Positions 9,432-20,930 of a stretch of 64,000 nt of DNA are shown in pieces. Under the pieces are notes generated by a model, which did not search any database, was not told where the DNA came from, and was given only the letters and a program-made list of their open reading frames with translations. A program made the position numbers and the translations under genes. Source of the stretch: Leclercia adecarboxylata (lineage in GTDB: Bacteria; Pseudomonadota; Gammaproteobacteria; Enterobacterales; Enterobacteriaceae); contig LR590464.1 in assembly GCA_901472455.1 (NCBI GenBank), positions 4,278,001 to 4,342,000 on the forward strand, read 5' to 3'. Position 1 is the first letter of the stretch. Every line of letters starts with the position of its first letter.

Positions 9432-10778
9432 AACTGACCCAACGCCTGAGCCTCAAGCTGCGGCTGACGCTGCTGTTCCTCGCCCTGTCGCTGACCGCCT
9501 GGTTTGCCGCCAGCCTTGTCGCCTGGCAGCAGACCCGCGATACGCTCGATAAGCTGTTCGACACCCAGCAGATGCTGTTTGCCAAACGGCTGCTGACCAT
9601 GGATCTGGACGAGATCCGCGCCCCGGAACGGATGCGCAAGGTGCCAAAGAAAGCGAAACATGGGCGCCTGGACGACGATGCGCTGGCCTTCGCCATCTAC
9701 ACTCCCGACGGCAGGATGGTGCTGAATGACGGTGAAAACGGGCGCGACATCCCGTATCACTATCGCCGGGATGGGTTTGATAACGGCCAACTCAACGACG
9801 ATAACGATGAATGGCGATTCTTATGGCTCACCGCGCCGGACGGCAAATACCGGGTCGTGGTCGGCCAGGAGCATGAGTACCGCCAGGAGATGGCGCTGGA
9901 TGTGGTCAGATCGCAGTTTACCCCCTGGCTGGTGGCGCTGCCGATCATGCTGCTGGTGTTGATTGTCTTGTTAAGCCGTGAGCTCAGGCCGCTGAAAAAG
10001 CTGAGCCAAACCCTGCGCGCCCGTACTCCCGACGCCACCGACCGGCTGGCAACCCAGGGCGTACCCATTGAAGTGCGCCCGGTGGTTGACGCGCTCAATC
10101 AGCTTTTTGCCCGCACGCAGGCGATGATGGCCCGCGAACGCCGCTTCACCTCGGATGCCGCCCACGAGCTGCGCAGCCCGCTCACCGCTCTGAAAGTGCA
10201 GACCGAAGTGGCGCAACTGTCGCTGGACGATCCGCAGGCGCAGGCGAAAGCCCTGACCCAACTGCACGCCGGCATCGACCGGGCCTCGCGGCTGGTTGAA
10301 CAGCTCCTGACGTTGTCGCGCCTGGATTCGCTGGAGAGCCTGGACGATGTTGAGCCCCTTAACATGGCCGATTTACTGCAGTCGGTGGTGATGGACAGTT
10401 ATCATCCGGCGCAGCAGGCCGGGATCGAGATCCGCCTGAACATCCTCGACCCACAGGTCACCCGCACCGGGCAGCAGCTTCTCCTGAGCCTGCTGGTGCG
10501 TAACCTGCTGGATAACGCCGTACGCTACAGCCCGCGGGGGTAGCCGGGTGGAAGTCACGCTCGACACCCACAGCGTTATCGTGCGTGACAACGGCCCGGG
10601 TATTGCCCCCGATGCCCTGACGCGGATCGGGGAGCGTTTTTATCGTCCGCCCGGCCAGGATCAGACCGGCAGCGGCCTGGGTCTGTCGATTGTGAAGCGC
10701 ATCGCCGCCCTGCACCGGATGACGGTCACGCTGGGCAATGGGCAGGACGGTGGATTTGAAGCCAGAATCAGCTGGTAG
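9428..10778 (+). CDS. qseC: Sensor histidine kinase QseC (one frame break)
   Basis: Inner-membrane kinase for QseB. TM1 at about residues 13-33, periplasmic sensor region, TM2 at about 160-180, HAMP-like linker, DHp box with phospho-His in [15 protein letters not shown] box [10 protein letters not shown], then VRDNGPGI and [12 protein letters not shown]. One extra G in GGGGG at 10536-10540 creates a TAG just after the N box. Removing it gives 449 aa, the E. coli length. Without correction the ATP-lid region would be lost, so the intact reading is much more likely. Confidence 0.94.
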
Positions 10779-10883
10779 GCATTATTGCTGTTTCAGCAAA
10801 AGACTTTGCACATTTTGCTAATTTCACCGCACCGCTGTCGCGCGTAGAATGGCCCTCAGACTCGCTACTCTGAGGACAACTTA

Positions 10884-11465
10884 ATGAGCAATATTCTGAT
10901 TATCAACGGTGCGAAAAAATTCGCCCACTCCAATGGCCAACTGAATGACACCCTGACCGAGGTCGCGGATGGTTTCCTGCGCGACGCCGGGCATGATGTT
11001 AAGGTCGTGCGCACCGACGGTGAGTACGATATCCAGGCCGAAGTGCAGAACTTCCTCTGGGCTGACGTCGTTATCTGGCAGATGCCTGGCTGGTGGATGG
11101 GCGCACCATGGACCGTGAAAAAGTACATGGACGATGTCTTTACCGAAGGCCACGGCGCGCTCTATGCCAGCGATGGCCGTACCCGCTCTGATGCGTCGAA
11201 GAAATACGGCTCCGGCGGCCTGATTCAGGGAAAAAAATACATGCTCTCCCTGACCTGGAATGCCCCGATGGAAGCCTTCACCGAAGAAGATCAGTTCTTC
11301 CACGGCGTGGGCGTTGACGGTGTTTATCTGCCGTTTCACAAGGCCAATCAGTTCCTCGGGATGGAGGCGCTGCCGACCTTTATCACCAACGACGTAATCA
11401 AAATGCCGGATGTGCCACGCTATATCGCAGAATATCGCAAGCATCTCGCGGAAATTTTTGCTTAA
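10884..11465 (+). CDS. mdaB: NADPH:quinone reductase MdaB
   Basis: 193 aa flavodoxin-fold protein of the same length as E. coli MdaB. Reduces quinones by two electrons using FAD and NADPH, in the cytoplasm. Recognised by NILIINGAKKFAHSNGQLN, the WQMPGWWMGAPW block and NAPMEAF. RBS TGAGGACAACTTA. Followed closely by ygiN, its usual partner. ygiZ, which lies between qseC and mdaB in E. coli, is absent. Confidence 0.95.
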   Translation: MSNILIINGAKKFAHSNGQLNDTLTEVADGFLRDAGHDVKVVRTDGEYDIQAEVQNFLWADVVIWQMPGWWMGAPWTVKKYMDDVFTEGHGALYASDGRTRSDASKKYGSGGLIQGKKYMLSLTWNAPMEAFTEEDQFFHGVGVDGVYLPFHKANQFLGMEALPTFITNDVIKMPDVPRYIAEYRKHLAEIFA

Positions 11466-11494
11466 CTGGTGGCATGTTATCAGGAGAAATGACC

Positions 11495-11809
11495 ATGCTT
11501 ACCGTTATTGCTGAAATTCGCACCCGTCCTGGACAACATCACCGTCAGGCGGTGCTGGATCAGTTCGCAAAAATTATCCCGACCGTTTTAGAAGAGGCAG
11601 GCTGCCACGGCTACGCGCCGATGGTGGACACCGCCGCAGGCGTCAGCTTCCAGACCACAGCCCCGGACTCGATTGTGATGGTTGAACTGTGGGAAACCGT
11701 GGCCCACCTCGAAGCCCACCTGCAGACCCCACATATGAAAGCGTGGAGCGAGGCGGTGAAAGGGGATGTTCTGGAAACCCATATCCGTATTCTGGAAAAC
11801 GGGGTCTAA
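11495..11809 (+). CDS. ygiN: Quinol monooxygenase YgiN
   Basis: 104 aa, ABM-domain (antibiotic biosynthesis monooxygenase) dimeric alpha-beta barrel. Acts with MdaB in a proposed quinone redox cycle. The start is the ATG at 11495 (MLTVIAEIRTRPG), matching E. coli and preceded by AGGAGAAATGACC; an upstream in-frame ATG at 11474 has no family support. Lies 29 bp after mdaB, very likely one operon. Confidence 0.94.
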   Translation: MLTVIAEIRTRPGQHHRQAVLDQFAKIIPTVLEEAGCHGYAPMVDTAAGVSFQTTAPDSIVMVELWETVAHLEAHLQTPHMKAWSEAVKGDVLETHIRILENGV

Positions 11810-11821
11810 CCTCCCCGTATC

Positions 11822-11939
11822 GCCGGGCGGCGCTGCGTTTGCCCGGCCTGGGTTTTGCTGGTCCGGTAAGCGAAGCGCTACCGGGTAAAACGGCACCACA
11901 TCGAAAGCCTGGTTGCGTAACGCTACCGGGCTTTTTTTA
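11822..11939. repeat. REP-like cluster with terminator-like end after ygiN
   Basis: Three palindromic REP-type units (about 11822-11847, 11861-11885, 11906-11933). The last, AGCCTGGT...ACCGGGCT followed by seven T, can end ygiN transcription. It marks the left border of the accessory block that separates ygiN from parE. Confidence 0.75.
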
Positions 11940-11998
11940 TCACCGTGAGACTCACCTGCTATGCTTATTCCTGATTTCATTGTTATCTGGAGGAAGGA

Positions 11999-12439
11999 AT
12001 GGGAATTTTTAACTTCGTTAAAGAAGCAGGTGAAAAGCTGTGGGACAACCTGACCGATCACAAAGGTCAAAGCGATAAAGTCTCTGAGCATCTTAAAAAA
12101 CTCAACATCCCGGGTGCCGATAAGGTGCAGGTCAACGTCAACGACGGTAAGGCCGTAGTGACAGGCGACGGGCTCACCCAGGAGCAGAAAGAAAAAATTC
12201 AGGTCGCAGTGGGGAACATTGCGGGCGTCAGCGAGGTGGAAAACACCATCACCGCAACCGACACCCAGCATGAGGCCACCTACTACACGGTAAAATCGGG
12301 CGATACCTTAAGCGCCATCTCCAAAACCGTGTATGGCGATGCGTCGAAATACAACAAAATCTTTGAAGCCAACCGACCTATGCTCTCCAGCCCCGATAAA
12401 ATTTATCCAGGGCAGACGCTGCGTATTCCTGAAGCCTGA
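11999..12439 (+). CDS. kbp: BON-LysM protein (potassium-binding Kbp/YgaU family)
   Basis: 146 aa; E. coli Kbp has 149. N-terminus [18 protein letters not shown] domain at ~25-88 ([17 protein letters not shown]), LysM domain at ~94-145 ([19 protein letters not shown] ... [11 protein letters not shown]). No signal peptide, in line with a cytoplasmic protein. Kbp binds K+ and senses its level. In E. coli the gene lies at an unrelated locus (by gab), so this may be the moved gene or a paralogue. RBS GGAGGAAGG. Next gene begins 38 bp downstream. Confidence 0.85.
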   Translation: MGIFNFVKEAGEKLWDNLTDHKGQSDKVSEHLKKLNIPGADKVQVNVNDGKAVVTGDGLTQEQKEKIQVAVGNIAGVSEVENTITATDTQHEATYYTVKSGDTLSAISKTVYGDASKYNKIFEANRPMLSSPDKIYPGQTLRIPEA

Positions 12440-12477
12440 AACGTAACGTCAATTTAGCGTCACATCGAGGGAAAAGG

Positions 12478-13005
12478 ATGAAGATAGCCTGTCTGGGCTG
12501 GGGTTCATTGATATGGAAAAGCGGCCCACTCCCCGTCGCCGGGGAGTGGCAAACCGACGGTCCGTCGCTGCCCGTGGAATTTTCCCGGGTCAGCGATGGC
12601 GGTGAACTGGCGACGGCCATCTGTATGAATGCACCCGCCGTGCCGGTGCTCTGGGCGTGGCTCGACGCGGAAACGCTGAGCGTTGCCTGTCAGGCTTTGC
12701 GCGAACGCGAGGGGATCCCCGAGGAACGCTGTGATGGCATTGGCTCGTTGTTGATTGCTGGCCGCCCTACCGGTTTGCTCTCAGAATGGGCGGTGGAGAG
12801 AGGCATCGAGGCGGTGATCTGGACCGGGCTACCGCCAAGAAGCGCCTCGCTGGAGGGACGCGTACCCACCGTAGACGAAGCCATTGTCTATCTGGACAGC
12901 CTGAGCGGTGAGGCCCGTCAGCACGCGCGGGACTATATTGGCCAGGTGCCGGAACAAATCGACACCCCCTACCGGCGGGTCATCAAAGATGTGCTGGGGT
13001 GGTGA
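12478..13005 (+). CDS. Uncharacterised protein, possible gamma-glutamylcyclotransferase-like fold
   Basis: 175 aa, cytoplasmic, no signal or membrane segment. It opens with CLGWGSLIWKSG; a GxGSL loop right after strand 1 is the mark of the gamma-glutamylcyclotransferase-like superfamily (usually YGSL). The family assignment is only an inference. Middle and C-terminal parts (PTVDEAIVYLDSL, IDTPYRRVIKDVLGW) are well formed and coding looks certain. The stop lies within a terminator hairpin shared with the convergent GH88 gene. Confidence 0.7.
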   Translation: MKIACLGWGSLIWKSGPLPVAGEWQTDGPSLPVEFSRVSDGGELATAICMNAPAVPVLWAWLDAETLSVACQALREREGIPEERCDGIGSLLIAGRPTGLLSEWAVERGIEAVIWTGLPPRSASLEGRVPTVDEAIVYLDSLSGEARQHARDYIGQVPEQIDTPYRRVIKDVLGW

Positions 13006-13028
13006 TATCCTCACCCCAGCCGTTTTTT
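12992..13028. terminator. Bidirectional terminator between convergent genes
   Basis: Stem GCTGGGGTG / TCACCCCAGC spanning the stop of the 12478 gene, followed by CGTTTTTTACC on the plus strand. Serves the plus gene and probably the GH88 operon on the minus strand. Confidence 0.7.
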
Positions 13029-14215
13029 ACCAGTACAATTTCCAGCTCTGGGTAAAGCGCACCAGGGCTTCAACGTAGAAGTAATCCCCCCAACTGGCGC
13101 ACTCATCCACCCCTTTGTTGCTGGCGAGGTGATAGACCGAGTGCTTCAACAGGCCGTTGCCCTTCTCCTCTTTGCCCATCAGATAGTGCTTCGTCAGGGA
13201 GGACATAATCCCTTTCGCCCATGCCAGATAGCGCTCGCGGTCCGGGTCGGTCACCGGCAGATGCTTCACCAGCTCCAGCAGACCACACACCGCAATCGCC
13301 GCCGATGACGAATCGCGCAAGGCATCCGTGCCCACAAGGGCCAGATCCCAGTGACAGACGTAATCCTCCGGCAGGCGATTGAGGAAGTAGTTCGCCAGCC
13401 GTTTCGACAGGGCGATCATCGTCGCGTCGCCGGTATAGATGTAGCTCAGCAGGAAGCCGTAGATCCCCCACGCCTGGCCGCGCGACCAGCAGGAGTCATC
13501 CGCATAGCCCTGCTGGGTATTGCCGTAGCGCGGCGCGCCGGTAACTACGTCCATATAGTAGGTGTGGAAGGTCGAGGCGTCTTCGCGGATAAGGTAGGTT
13601 GCCGCCTGCATGACATGCGCTCTGGCGGCCTCGGCAAAGCGCGGATCGCCGGTCTGCTCGGTCGCCCAGTAGAGCAGCGGCAGGTTCATGTTGCAGTCGA
13701 TGATCATCCGCCCGGCCTGTTCCGGGTCGGCCAGATCGCCCCAGGCCTGGATAATCTTCGCTTTTTCGTGGAAGCGTTCCAGCAGCGCTTCGGCGGCCAG
13801 CAGCGAGAAACCGCGCGCCTCACGGCTGCCGGTCAACCGCCAGTCTGCCACGCAGGAGAGCGTGTAGAGAAAGCCGAGATCGTGGGTGTTGGTGTCGCTG
13901 CGCCCGGCGATGCGCAGGCCAAACGAGCGGGTATGTTTCTCGGCCATGGCGCGGAATTTCTCCTCGCCGCTCATCTCCCACGCCAGCCAAAGCTGCCCGG
14001 TCCAGAAGCTGGTGGTCCACTCGACGTTCTCCGTCAGCGGGTAGTACCCCCTCCTTGCAGGTTTCTGCCGGAAATTTGTCGCCGAACTCCGTTAAATGAC
14101 GGCTAATCAGGTCGAGGACGTGGCTGCGCGCCGAGCTTAGCTCATCGCTAAACGCGCGTTCATCCACGGGCGCGGGAATATCGGCCAGACGTTCCTCGGT
14201 GATATGACTTAACAT
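13027..14215 (-). CDS. Unsaturated glucuronyl hydrolase, GH88 (one frame break)
   Basis: 395 aa after correction. GH88 enzymes hydrate and release the 4,5-unsaturated uronic acid that polysaccharide lyases leave at the non-reducing end of oligosaccharides. The two conserved acids are in NTHDLGFLY and IIDCNMNLPLLYW, and the family block GYADDSCWSRGQAWGIYG is present. No signal peptide, so it acts in the cytoplasm on imported oligosaccharides. One extra base in CCCCC at 14047-14051 splits it (after AETCKEG). Start ATG at 14215 has RBS AAGGA. Last gene of a DUF2264-MFS-GH88 operon, 28 bp after the MFS gene. Confidence 0.88.
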
Positions 14216-14243
14216 AATTCGATTCCTTCTTTGACGGCGTAAA

Positions 14244-15488
14244 TTAGTGGTGTTCTGCAACGTTCAGCGTTTTAGCGCCGCGCCATTTACTCTGGCAGGC
14301 GGATAACGTAAACGCAGAAATAAGGGTAAAGGTCAGCGCCGTGGCGCCCATGATGATATAGGTCTGCTCAAAGCCGATGCGGTCATACATATAACCGGCG
14401 GGGGACGACACCACGACGTTACCGACGTAGAGCATCGCCTGATAGCCCAGCAGATACATGGTGGCGTTTACGCGCTTATCGAAATGCTCGGCAATATATT
14501 TGAATACCGACACCAGCAGGAGGCAGATTTCCAGGCCGTACAGCGGCTTAAGAACCGAAATTAACAAATGGGAGTCGCACATCCCGGAAATAATCAGTCG
14601 CGCCCCGACAATCAGACCGACGATCAATAATCCACGCTTCGCGCCGATAAAGTTCACGAACAGCGGGATCACCATATACATCACGAACTCCATGCCCGAC
14701 TGCACGGTGCCGAGATAGCCAAATACCGCGTTGCCCTGGTGAACATCATCGAAGAAGGTAACGAAATAGCGCGAGAACTGCTGTTCGGCGATAAACATCA
14801 TCCACGCCACGCCCGCCACATACAGGCAGAACGCCCAGAACTTGCGGCTGCGCAGTAAGGCATAGACATCAGCTGGCGCGATTTTCTCTTTGGTCAGCAC
14901 CTCACCGGCATGCTCGGAGTTAGTGTTCACCTTCAGGCTCAGCAGGACGATGAGCATAATCACCGACGCCACGCTGCCCATAATAAAGTTGTACGCCGGC
15001 GAGAGGTTAAACAGCAGACCGGAAAACGAGGAGGCCACCGCCCAGCCGAGCGATCCCCACATGCGGATCTGCCCAAATTCCATGCCATTCAGACGGCTGA
15101 AACGGTCGGAATAGGATTCGCACGCCGCCACGCCCGCATACCAGGCGAAGCTTAAATAGAGCGCGCCGATAATAATCCCCAGCATGGTGTTAGACATTAA
15201 CAGCGGCTGATAGACGTAAATAAAGAACGGCGCCATCAGGGCAGACATCGCCACCACAAAATAGAGCAGGTATTTGCTCATACCGATCTTATCCAGAATA
15301 TAGCCGTAGATCGGTTTGAGAATAACGGAGAAGATGCCGTTCACCGCAAATACGGTGCCGATCACCGACCCGCTGAGATTGGCTTTTTGTCCGAGCCAGA
15401 TTGCCAGCAGACCAATACTTGCCGACCAGGTAAAGAAATAGAGAAAGATAAAACTGCTGATTTTGTAATATTCAGTTTTGTTATTCAT
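14244..15488 (-). CDS. LacY-family oligosaccharide:H+ symporter
   Basis: 414 aa, twelve predicted membrane segments. The C-terminal half closely follows LacY (FKYIAEHFDKRVNATMYL, GYMYDRIGF, FTLISAFTLS). The LacY residues Glu126 and Arg144 have counterparts in ACESYSDR and FGQIRMWGSLGWA. In the proton-coupling helix, LKPLYGLEIC keeps Lys319 and Glu325 but has Tyr where LacY has His322. It sits between a DUF2264 gene and a GH88 gene, so the cargo is probably an unsaturated uronic-acid disaccharide or similar oligosaccharide (inference). RBS GAGGA. Intact frame. Confidence 0.87.
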   Translation of the reverse strand: MNNKTEYYKISSFIFLYFFTWSASIGLLAIWLGQKANLSGSVIGTVFAVNGIFSVILKPIYGYILDKIGMSKYLLYFVVAMSALMAPFFIYVYQPLLMSNTMLGIIIGALYLSFAWYAGVAACESYSDRFSRLNGMEFGQIRMWGSLGWAVASSFSGLLFNLSPAYNFIMGSVASVIMLIVLLSLKVNTNSEHAGEVLTKEKIAPADVYALLRSRKFWAFCLYVAGVAWMMFIAEQQFSRYFVTFFDDVHQGNAVFGYLGTVQSGMEFVMYMVIPLFVNFIGAKRGLLIVGLIVGARLIISGMCDSHLLISVLKPLYGLEICLLLVSVFKYIAEHFDKRVNATMYLLGYQAMLYVGNVVVSSPAGYMYDRIGFEQTYIIMGATALTFTLISAFTLSACQSKWRGAKTLNVAEHH

Positions 15489-15519
15489 ACCATCCTCGCC
15501 GATATCCAGGGTAAGGGCT

Positions 15520-17328
15520 TTATAAAATGAACGACAGCTGACGTTCGCTTCCAGGCACGCGAATGACGACCTGGTTATTGTTAATGTCCAGTTGAGGGGG
15601 TTCCGCCCTGTTTTTATTGTTAACGGAGGCCGTCACCGCGCAGCAGAGCCAGCTCTCGCCCTGCGGAACTGTGGTGGCGAGCACCGGAATGGCGGCGCAG
15701 TCGGCAAACATGACGCTGCTGTTTGGCGGCGTTACTACGCAGTCCGGCTGGCGGGTAACGGCAGGTGAGAGATCGACAATGGCGCTGCTGCCGTTAGCTG
15801 CACTCAGATAACTGCCCCGTTCGCTCAGCTGCGGTTCGGTTTTCATCACCGCAAATCCACCTTCAACCGTTTGCAACGTGCGGGCGCTGTTGATGCGGTG
15901 CAGACGCAGATGCCACTCACCAAAGGGCACCAGCCAGCTCTCGATATGGACGTCATGCCACGGCGACCAGCGCGAAAAGATGTAATTCTCATCGATGCGG
16001 ACCGCTTCGCACTCGCGACGTCCGCGGAAGTAGTTATCGCCGTCGGCCAGCAGCAGCATGGAATCACAGGCGGCATGCTTAAGGCCGAAACGCCCGCGCT
16101 CAATGGTGAAACCGAAGCGGCTGGAGTAGGCAAATTTGGTGTACTTCGCCTCGGTGTTGACGTAGTTGTTCAGCTCCAGCTGCCCGGCGGTGAGCAGGGG
16201 TGACATGATCGGTGTGGATCAGGATCTGCTGGGCATGGGAATGACGCGCGTTTCAGCAAGCGCGGGCAGCGGCTGCTCGTCGGCCTGCCAGAACGGATGG
16301 CTCTCCGGCAGGGCAAGGATCAGATAGGTTTTCAGCGCCCAGTAGGGCGAGCCAGGGGAGTTATAGTCCTCGCACATCGCCAGGTTCGGGTAGGCAAAGC
16401 CGAGGGTCAGGATCCCATCGCGATCGGTAATCGGCTGCTGCTGCCACCAGCGCAAATGACGGAGGATAATCCCCTTCACGATGCCCGGCGTGAACACTTC
16501 CAGCCCGGAGAAGGCCACTGCGCTCCAGAAGGCGACCATCGCGAAGCGGTAGGTCAGGCTGCGGCCAAAGGGCACCGAGGCGCCGTCGGGGGCAGACATA
16601 TAAATAAAGTCTTCGGCAAACAGGGCGGATCGCTGACGCAGCACCTCTGACCGCGCCTCATCGCCGCTCAGAGTGGCGTAGATCAGGCCGTAGAAGTGAA
16701 ATGCCATTGAGATGTAGTAATCCTTTGGCCGCCCCGGGCCGTCGGAGTACCAGCCATCGCCGAGATAATAGGCATCCATCATCGCAAAGCGCCGATCGAT
16801 GGCCTGCTGGTCATAAGGCAGTCCAGCACGCTTAAAGCCGAGCTGTACCATGATGGCGAAGTAGTTCCAGTTGCTGTCCGGCATCGTCGCGTCGGTGATT
16901 TGGTTCAGCCAGGCGTGCAGGTTCATCAGTTCACGTTCGCTAAACCGTTCGGTAAGGTTCTCCTGCAACAGCGCCAGCCCCAGACCATAGGCCGCCATCT
17001 CCACCAGACGCTGATCGTAAGGCCCCGCCTCGCCCCAGTAACCTGCGCTGTGCGGGTCGGTGCCCTGTTTAATGGCGGCGATGTATTTGTCGCTGTACGG
17101 CGTGCTGTCGCCGGCGGCTATCAGCGGAAACAGCCCCCACAATACGCGGGACAGCCCCTCCATCTGCGCAACATCCGTGGCGTAGTGCGCGCTGGTGTCG
17201 CCCAGCGAAAAGCGAGAAAGACCTGCCGGGAACTGCGTGTCTACCGCCGCAAGCAGGGTGTTCAGTGCCGCCACCAGATCCTGGCGGGATGACAACGGAT
17301 TTGATTTTTCTTTGTTTGCCGCGCACAT
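15520..17328 (-). CDS. DUF2264 protein, probable glycan-active enzyme (local frame disturbance)
   Basis: Span of exactly 603 codons (602 aa). Residues ~1-360 are the DUF2264 alpha-barrel region (GYWGEAGPYDQRLVEMAAY, MPDSNWNYFAIMV, GDGWYSDGPGRPKDYYISMAFH), the rest a beta-rich C-terminal domain. The frame meets a TGA at 16219-16221 and reopens in the same frame 12 bases later. Between them another frame reads QQILIHTDHVT, so a one-base loss near 16238 plus a one-base gain near 16204 explains it better than a true stop. DUF2264 proteins sit in polysaccharide-use loci; I believe some are uronic-acid-releasing glycosidases, but I am not sure. First gene of the operon; RBS GAGGA. Confidence 0.82.
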
Positions 17329-17411
17329 AGGTCCATCCTCGTAATCAACTGCGGCAAAGAATAGTTAATCAGCAAGGTGCAGAAATGTTAGCCGGGTCAC
17401 AGGAGTGAGAG

Positions 17412-17441
17412 ATGAATAAACCCGCAGTTAAGGAAATTTAA
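17412..17441 (+). other. Possible nine-codon leader reading frame before the AraC gene
   Basis: ATG preceded by AGGAGTGAGAG encodes MNKPAVKEI and stops, 53 bp before the regulator start. The good ribosome-binding site contrasts with the lack of one at the regulator itself. It could be a leader peptide or chance. Confidence 0.25.
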
Positions 17442-17494
17442 AAAGGTGGTTTATAAAGTGACAAGGAAAGGGAAAAGTTGAGTTTTATTGCACT

Positions 17495-18334
17495 ATGCGT
17501 GAGACACCCACAGCGGAACATCTGGAGCTTATCGCCCTGAACGACACCATCGTGTCGTTCAGTCGTTTGTTCGCCAACACCGTGCGCTATCATCACTGGC
17601 ACCAGTGTCTGGAAATTCTCTATGTCGAAGAAGGCTTTGGCGTGGCGATTGTCGATAACCGCCACTACACCATGCGCCCGGGGCGGCTGTTTTTCTTTCC
17701 GCCCTTTACCCTGCATAAGGTGATGGTGGATCCGCAGGCCGAAGCCAACTACCGCCGCACCATTATTCATCTCGACCAGCATGCGGTTCTGAAGGCGCTG
17801 CGTGATTTTCCGCAGACCCAGCAGCGGCTACAGAAGCTGTCGCAACGCGGAGGAGAAGCCTGGGTGGCGGATATGGCGCACTGCCACAGCCATCTCGATC
17901 ATCTCTTCAGCTGTTACCCGCCGCCGATGAACAGCGAGCGGATCGCCAGCCTGCTGATCGGCCTGTTTGCCATGCTGCCGCATGACGATGAAGGCCAGCC
18001 CGGCAACAGCCGCGGCATCGCCAGCCAGGTGATGTTCTGGCTTGATGAGCATTATCAGCAAAAATTCAGCCTTGATGCGCTGGCAGACGAGCTGGGGAAA
18101 TCCCGCAGCTATGTGTCGCGGAAATTCCACGCCGAAACGGGGGAGAAGATCCACGATTACCTGAATACGTTACGCCTGCGTAAGGCCTGCGAGAGTCTGC
18201 TGCACTCTGATGCCAGCGTGCGGGATATCGCCGCGCGGGTGGGGTTTTCTGATGTGACCTATTTTATCAGCGCCTTTAAAAAGGGCATCGGAGAGACGCC
18301 CCTGCAATACCGGAAGAATCACGGTGCGGCCTGA
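17495..18334 (+). CDS. AraC-family transcriptional regulator of the glycan locus
   Basis: 279 aa. N-terminal cupin sensor domain (~20-100: HHWHQCLEILYVEEGFG, MRPGRLFFFPPFTLHKV), C-terminal pair of AraC helix-turn-helix motifs (~180-275: SLDALADELGKSRSYVSRKF and SVRDIAARVGFSDVTYFISAF). Divergent from the DUF2264-MFS-GH88 operon with 166 bp between, the usual layout for a local activator that binds the imported sugar. The ATG lacks a close Shine-Dalgarno (GGAAAGGG is ~20 nt away), and no alternative in-frame start exists upstream. Confidence 0.9.
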   Translation: MRETPTAEHLELIALNDTIVSFSRLFANTVRYHHWHQCLEILYVEEGFGVAIVDNRHYTMRPGRLFFFPPFTLHKVMVDPQAEANYRRTIIHLDQHAVLKALRDFPQTQQRLQKLSQRGGEAWVADMAHCHSHLDHLFSCYPPPMNSERIASLLIGLFAMLPHDDEGQPGNSRGIASQVMFWLDEHYQQKFSLDALADELGKSRSYVSRKFHAETGEKIHDYLNTLRLRKACESLLHSDASVRDIAARVGFSDVTYFISAFKKGIGETPLQYRKNHGAA

Positions 18335-18377
18335 GCGCCTCGCCCCGGCTCTCGCCTGCGGGCAGAGGATGCAACAT

Positions 18378-18407
18378 TAAAAAAGGCAACCTGGGTTGCC
18401 TTTTTGC
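18378..18407. terminator. Bidirectional terminator between araC-type gene and parE
   Basis: AAAAAAGGCAACC / GGTTGCCTTTTT stem with two-base loop, A tract before and T tract after. Fits both converging genes. Confidence 0.85.
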
Positions 18408-18427
18408 TATTACCTTGCCAGAGAGGA

Positions 18428-20323
<1,896 letters not shown>

Positions 20324-20348
20324 TTAAACTAGCAATTCGCAGCGATTG

Positions 20349-20930
20349 TCAGAGGCTGTGCAGACCAAGAAAATCGACAATCTGGGTGAAATGATCCTCA
20401 AAGCCCGTGAAGGCATGATTACCGCCCTCTTCTATAGTCTGGCGGCAGGAGGCGTAATACGCCACCGCCTGGCGGTAATCCAGTACTTCATCACCCGTCT
20501 GTTGCAGCAGCCAGATAAGATCTGGCGCTTCCAGCGGATCAATCTGCATAACTTTGAGGTCGTAAATATGGCGTGACTCTAGCACATATTGCTGTCCGGT
20601 GTAGGGGTTCTCGTTGTGACCCAAATAGCCCACCAGCAGCTCAAAAGGCCGCACCGCCGGGTTGACCACCACCGCTGGCACCATAAAGCACTGGGACAGC
20701 CAGGTGGCGTAGTAGCCGCCGAGGGAAGATCCCACCACGCCGAAGGGTTCGCCGCCGTGCTCCATGACAATCGCTTCCAGCATTTCGGCAGCCTCGGCCG
20801 GGTATGGCGGCAGTTGCGGGACGATCATCTGGATGTGCGGATGATGCACCTCCAGCCACTGTCGAAACAGCGTCGCTTTTGCGGAGCGCGGGGAACTGTT
20901 GAACCCGTGCAGATAGAGGAGCGCAGACAT
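20349..20930 (-). CDS. yqiA: Esterase YqiA
   Basis: 193 aa alpha/beta-hydrolase, E. coli length. Nucleophile elbow GSSLGGYYA, oxyanion region [10 protein letters not shown], catalytic His near the C-terminus in GGNHAF. Hydrolyses short acyl esters and CoA thioesters in the known E. coli protein. The start at 20930 overlaps the cpdA stop by one base (TGATG), so translation is coupled; an upstream extension runs out of frame through cpdA and is not used. Confidence 0.94.
   Translation of the reverse strand: MSALLYLHGFNSSPRSAKATLFRQWLEVHHPHIQMIVPQLPPYPAEAAEMLEAIVMEHGGEPFGVVGSSLGGYYATWLSQCFMVPAVVVNPAVRPFELLVGYLGHNENPYTGQQYVLESRHIYDLKVMQIDPLEAPDLIWLLQQTGDEVLDYRQAVAYYASCRQTIEEGGNHAFTGFEDHFTQIVDFLGLHSL

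Noticed and set aside
13820-14260. Separate 146-aa gene upstream of the GH88 protein
   Set aside because: It is the N-terminal part of the same GH88 enzyme, split by one extra base at 14047-14051.
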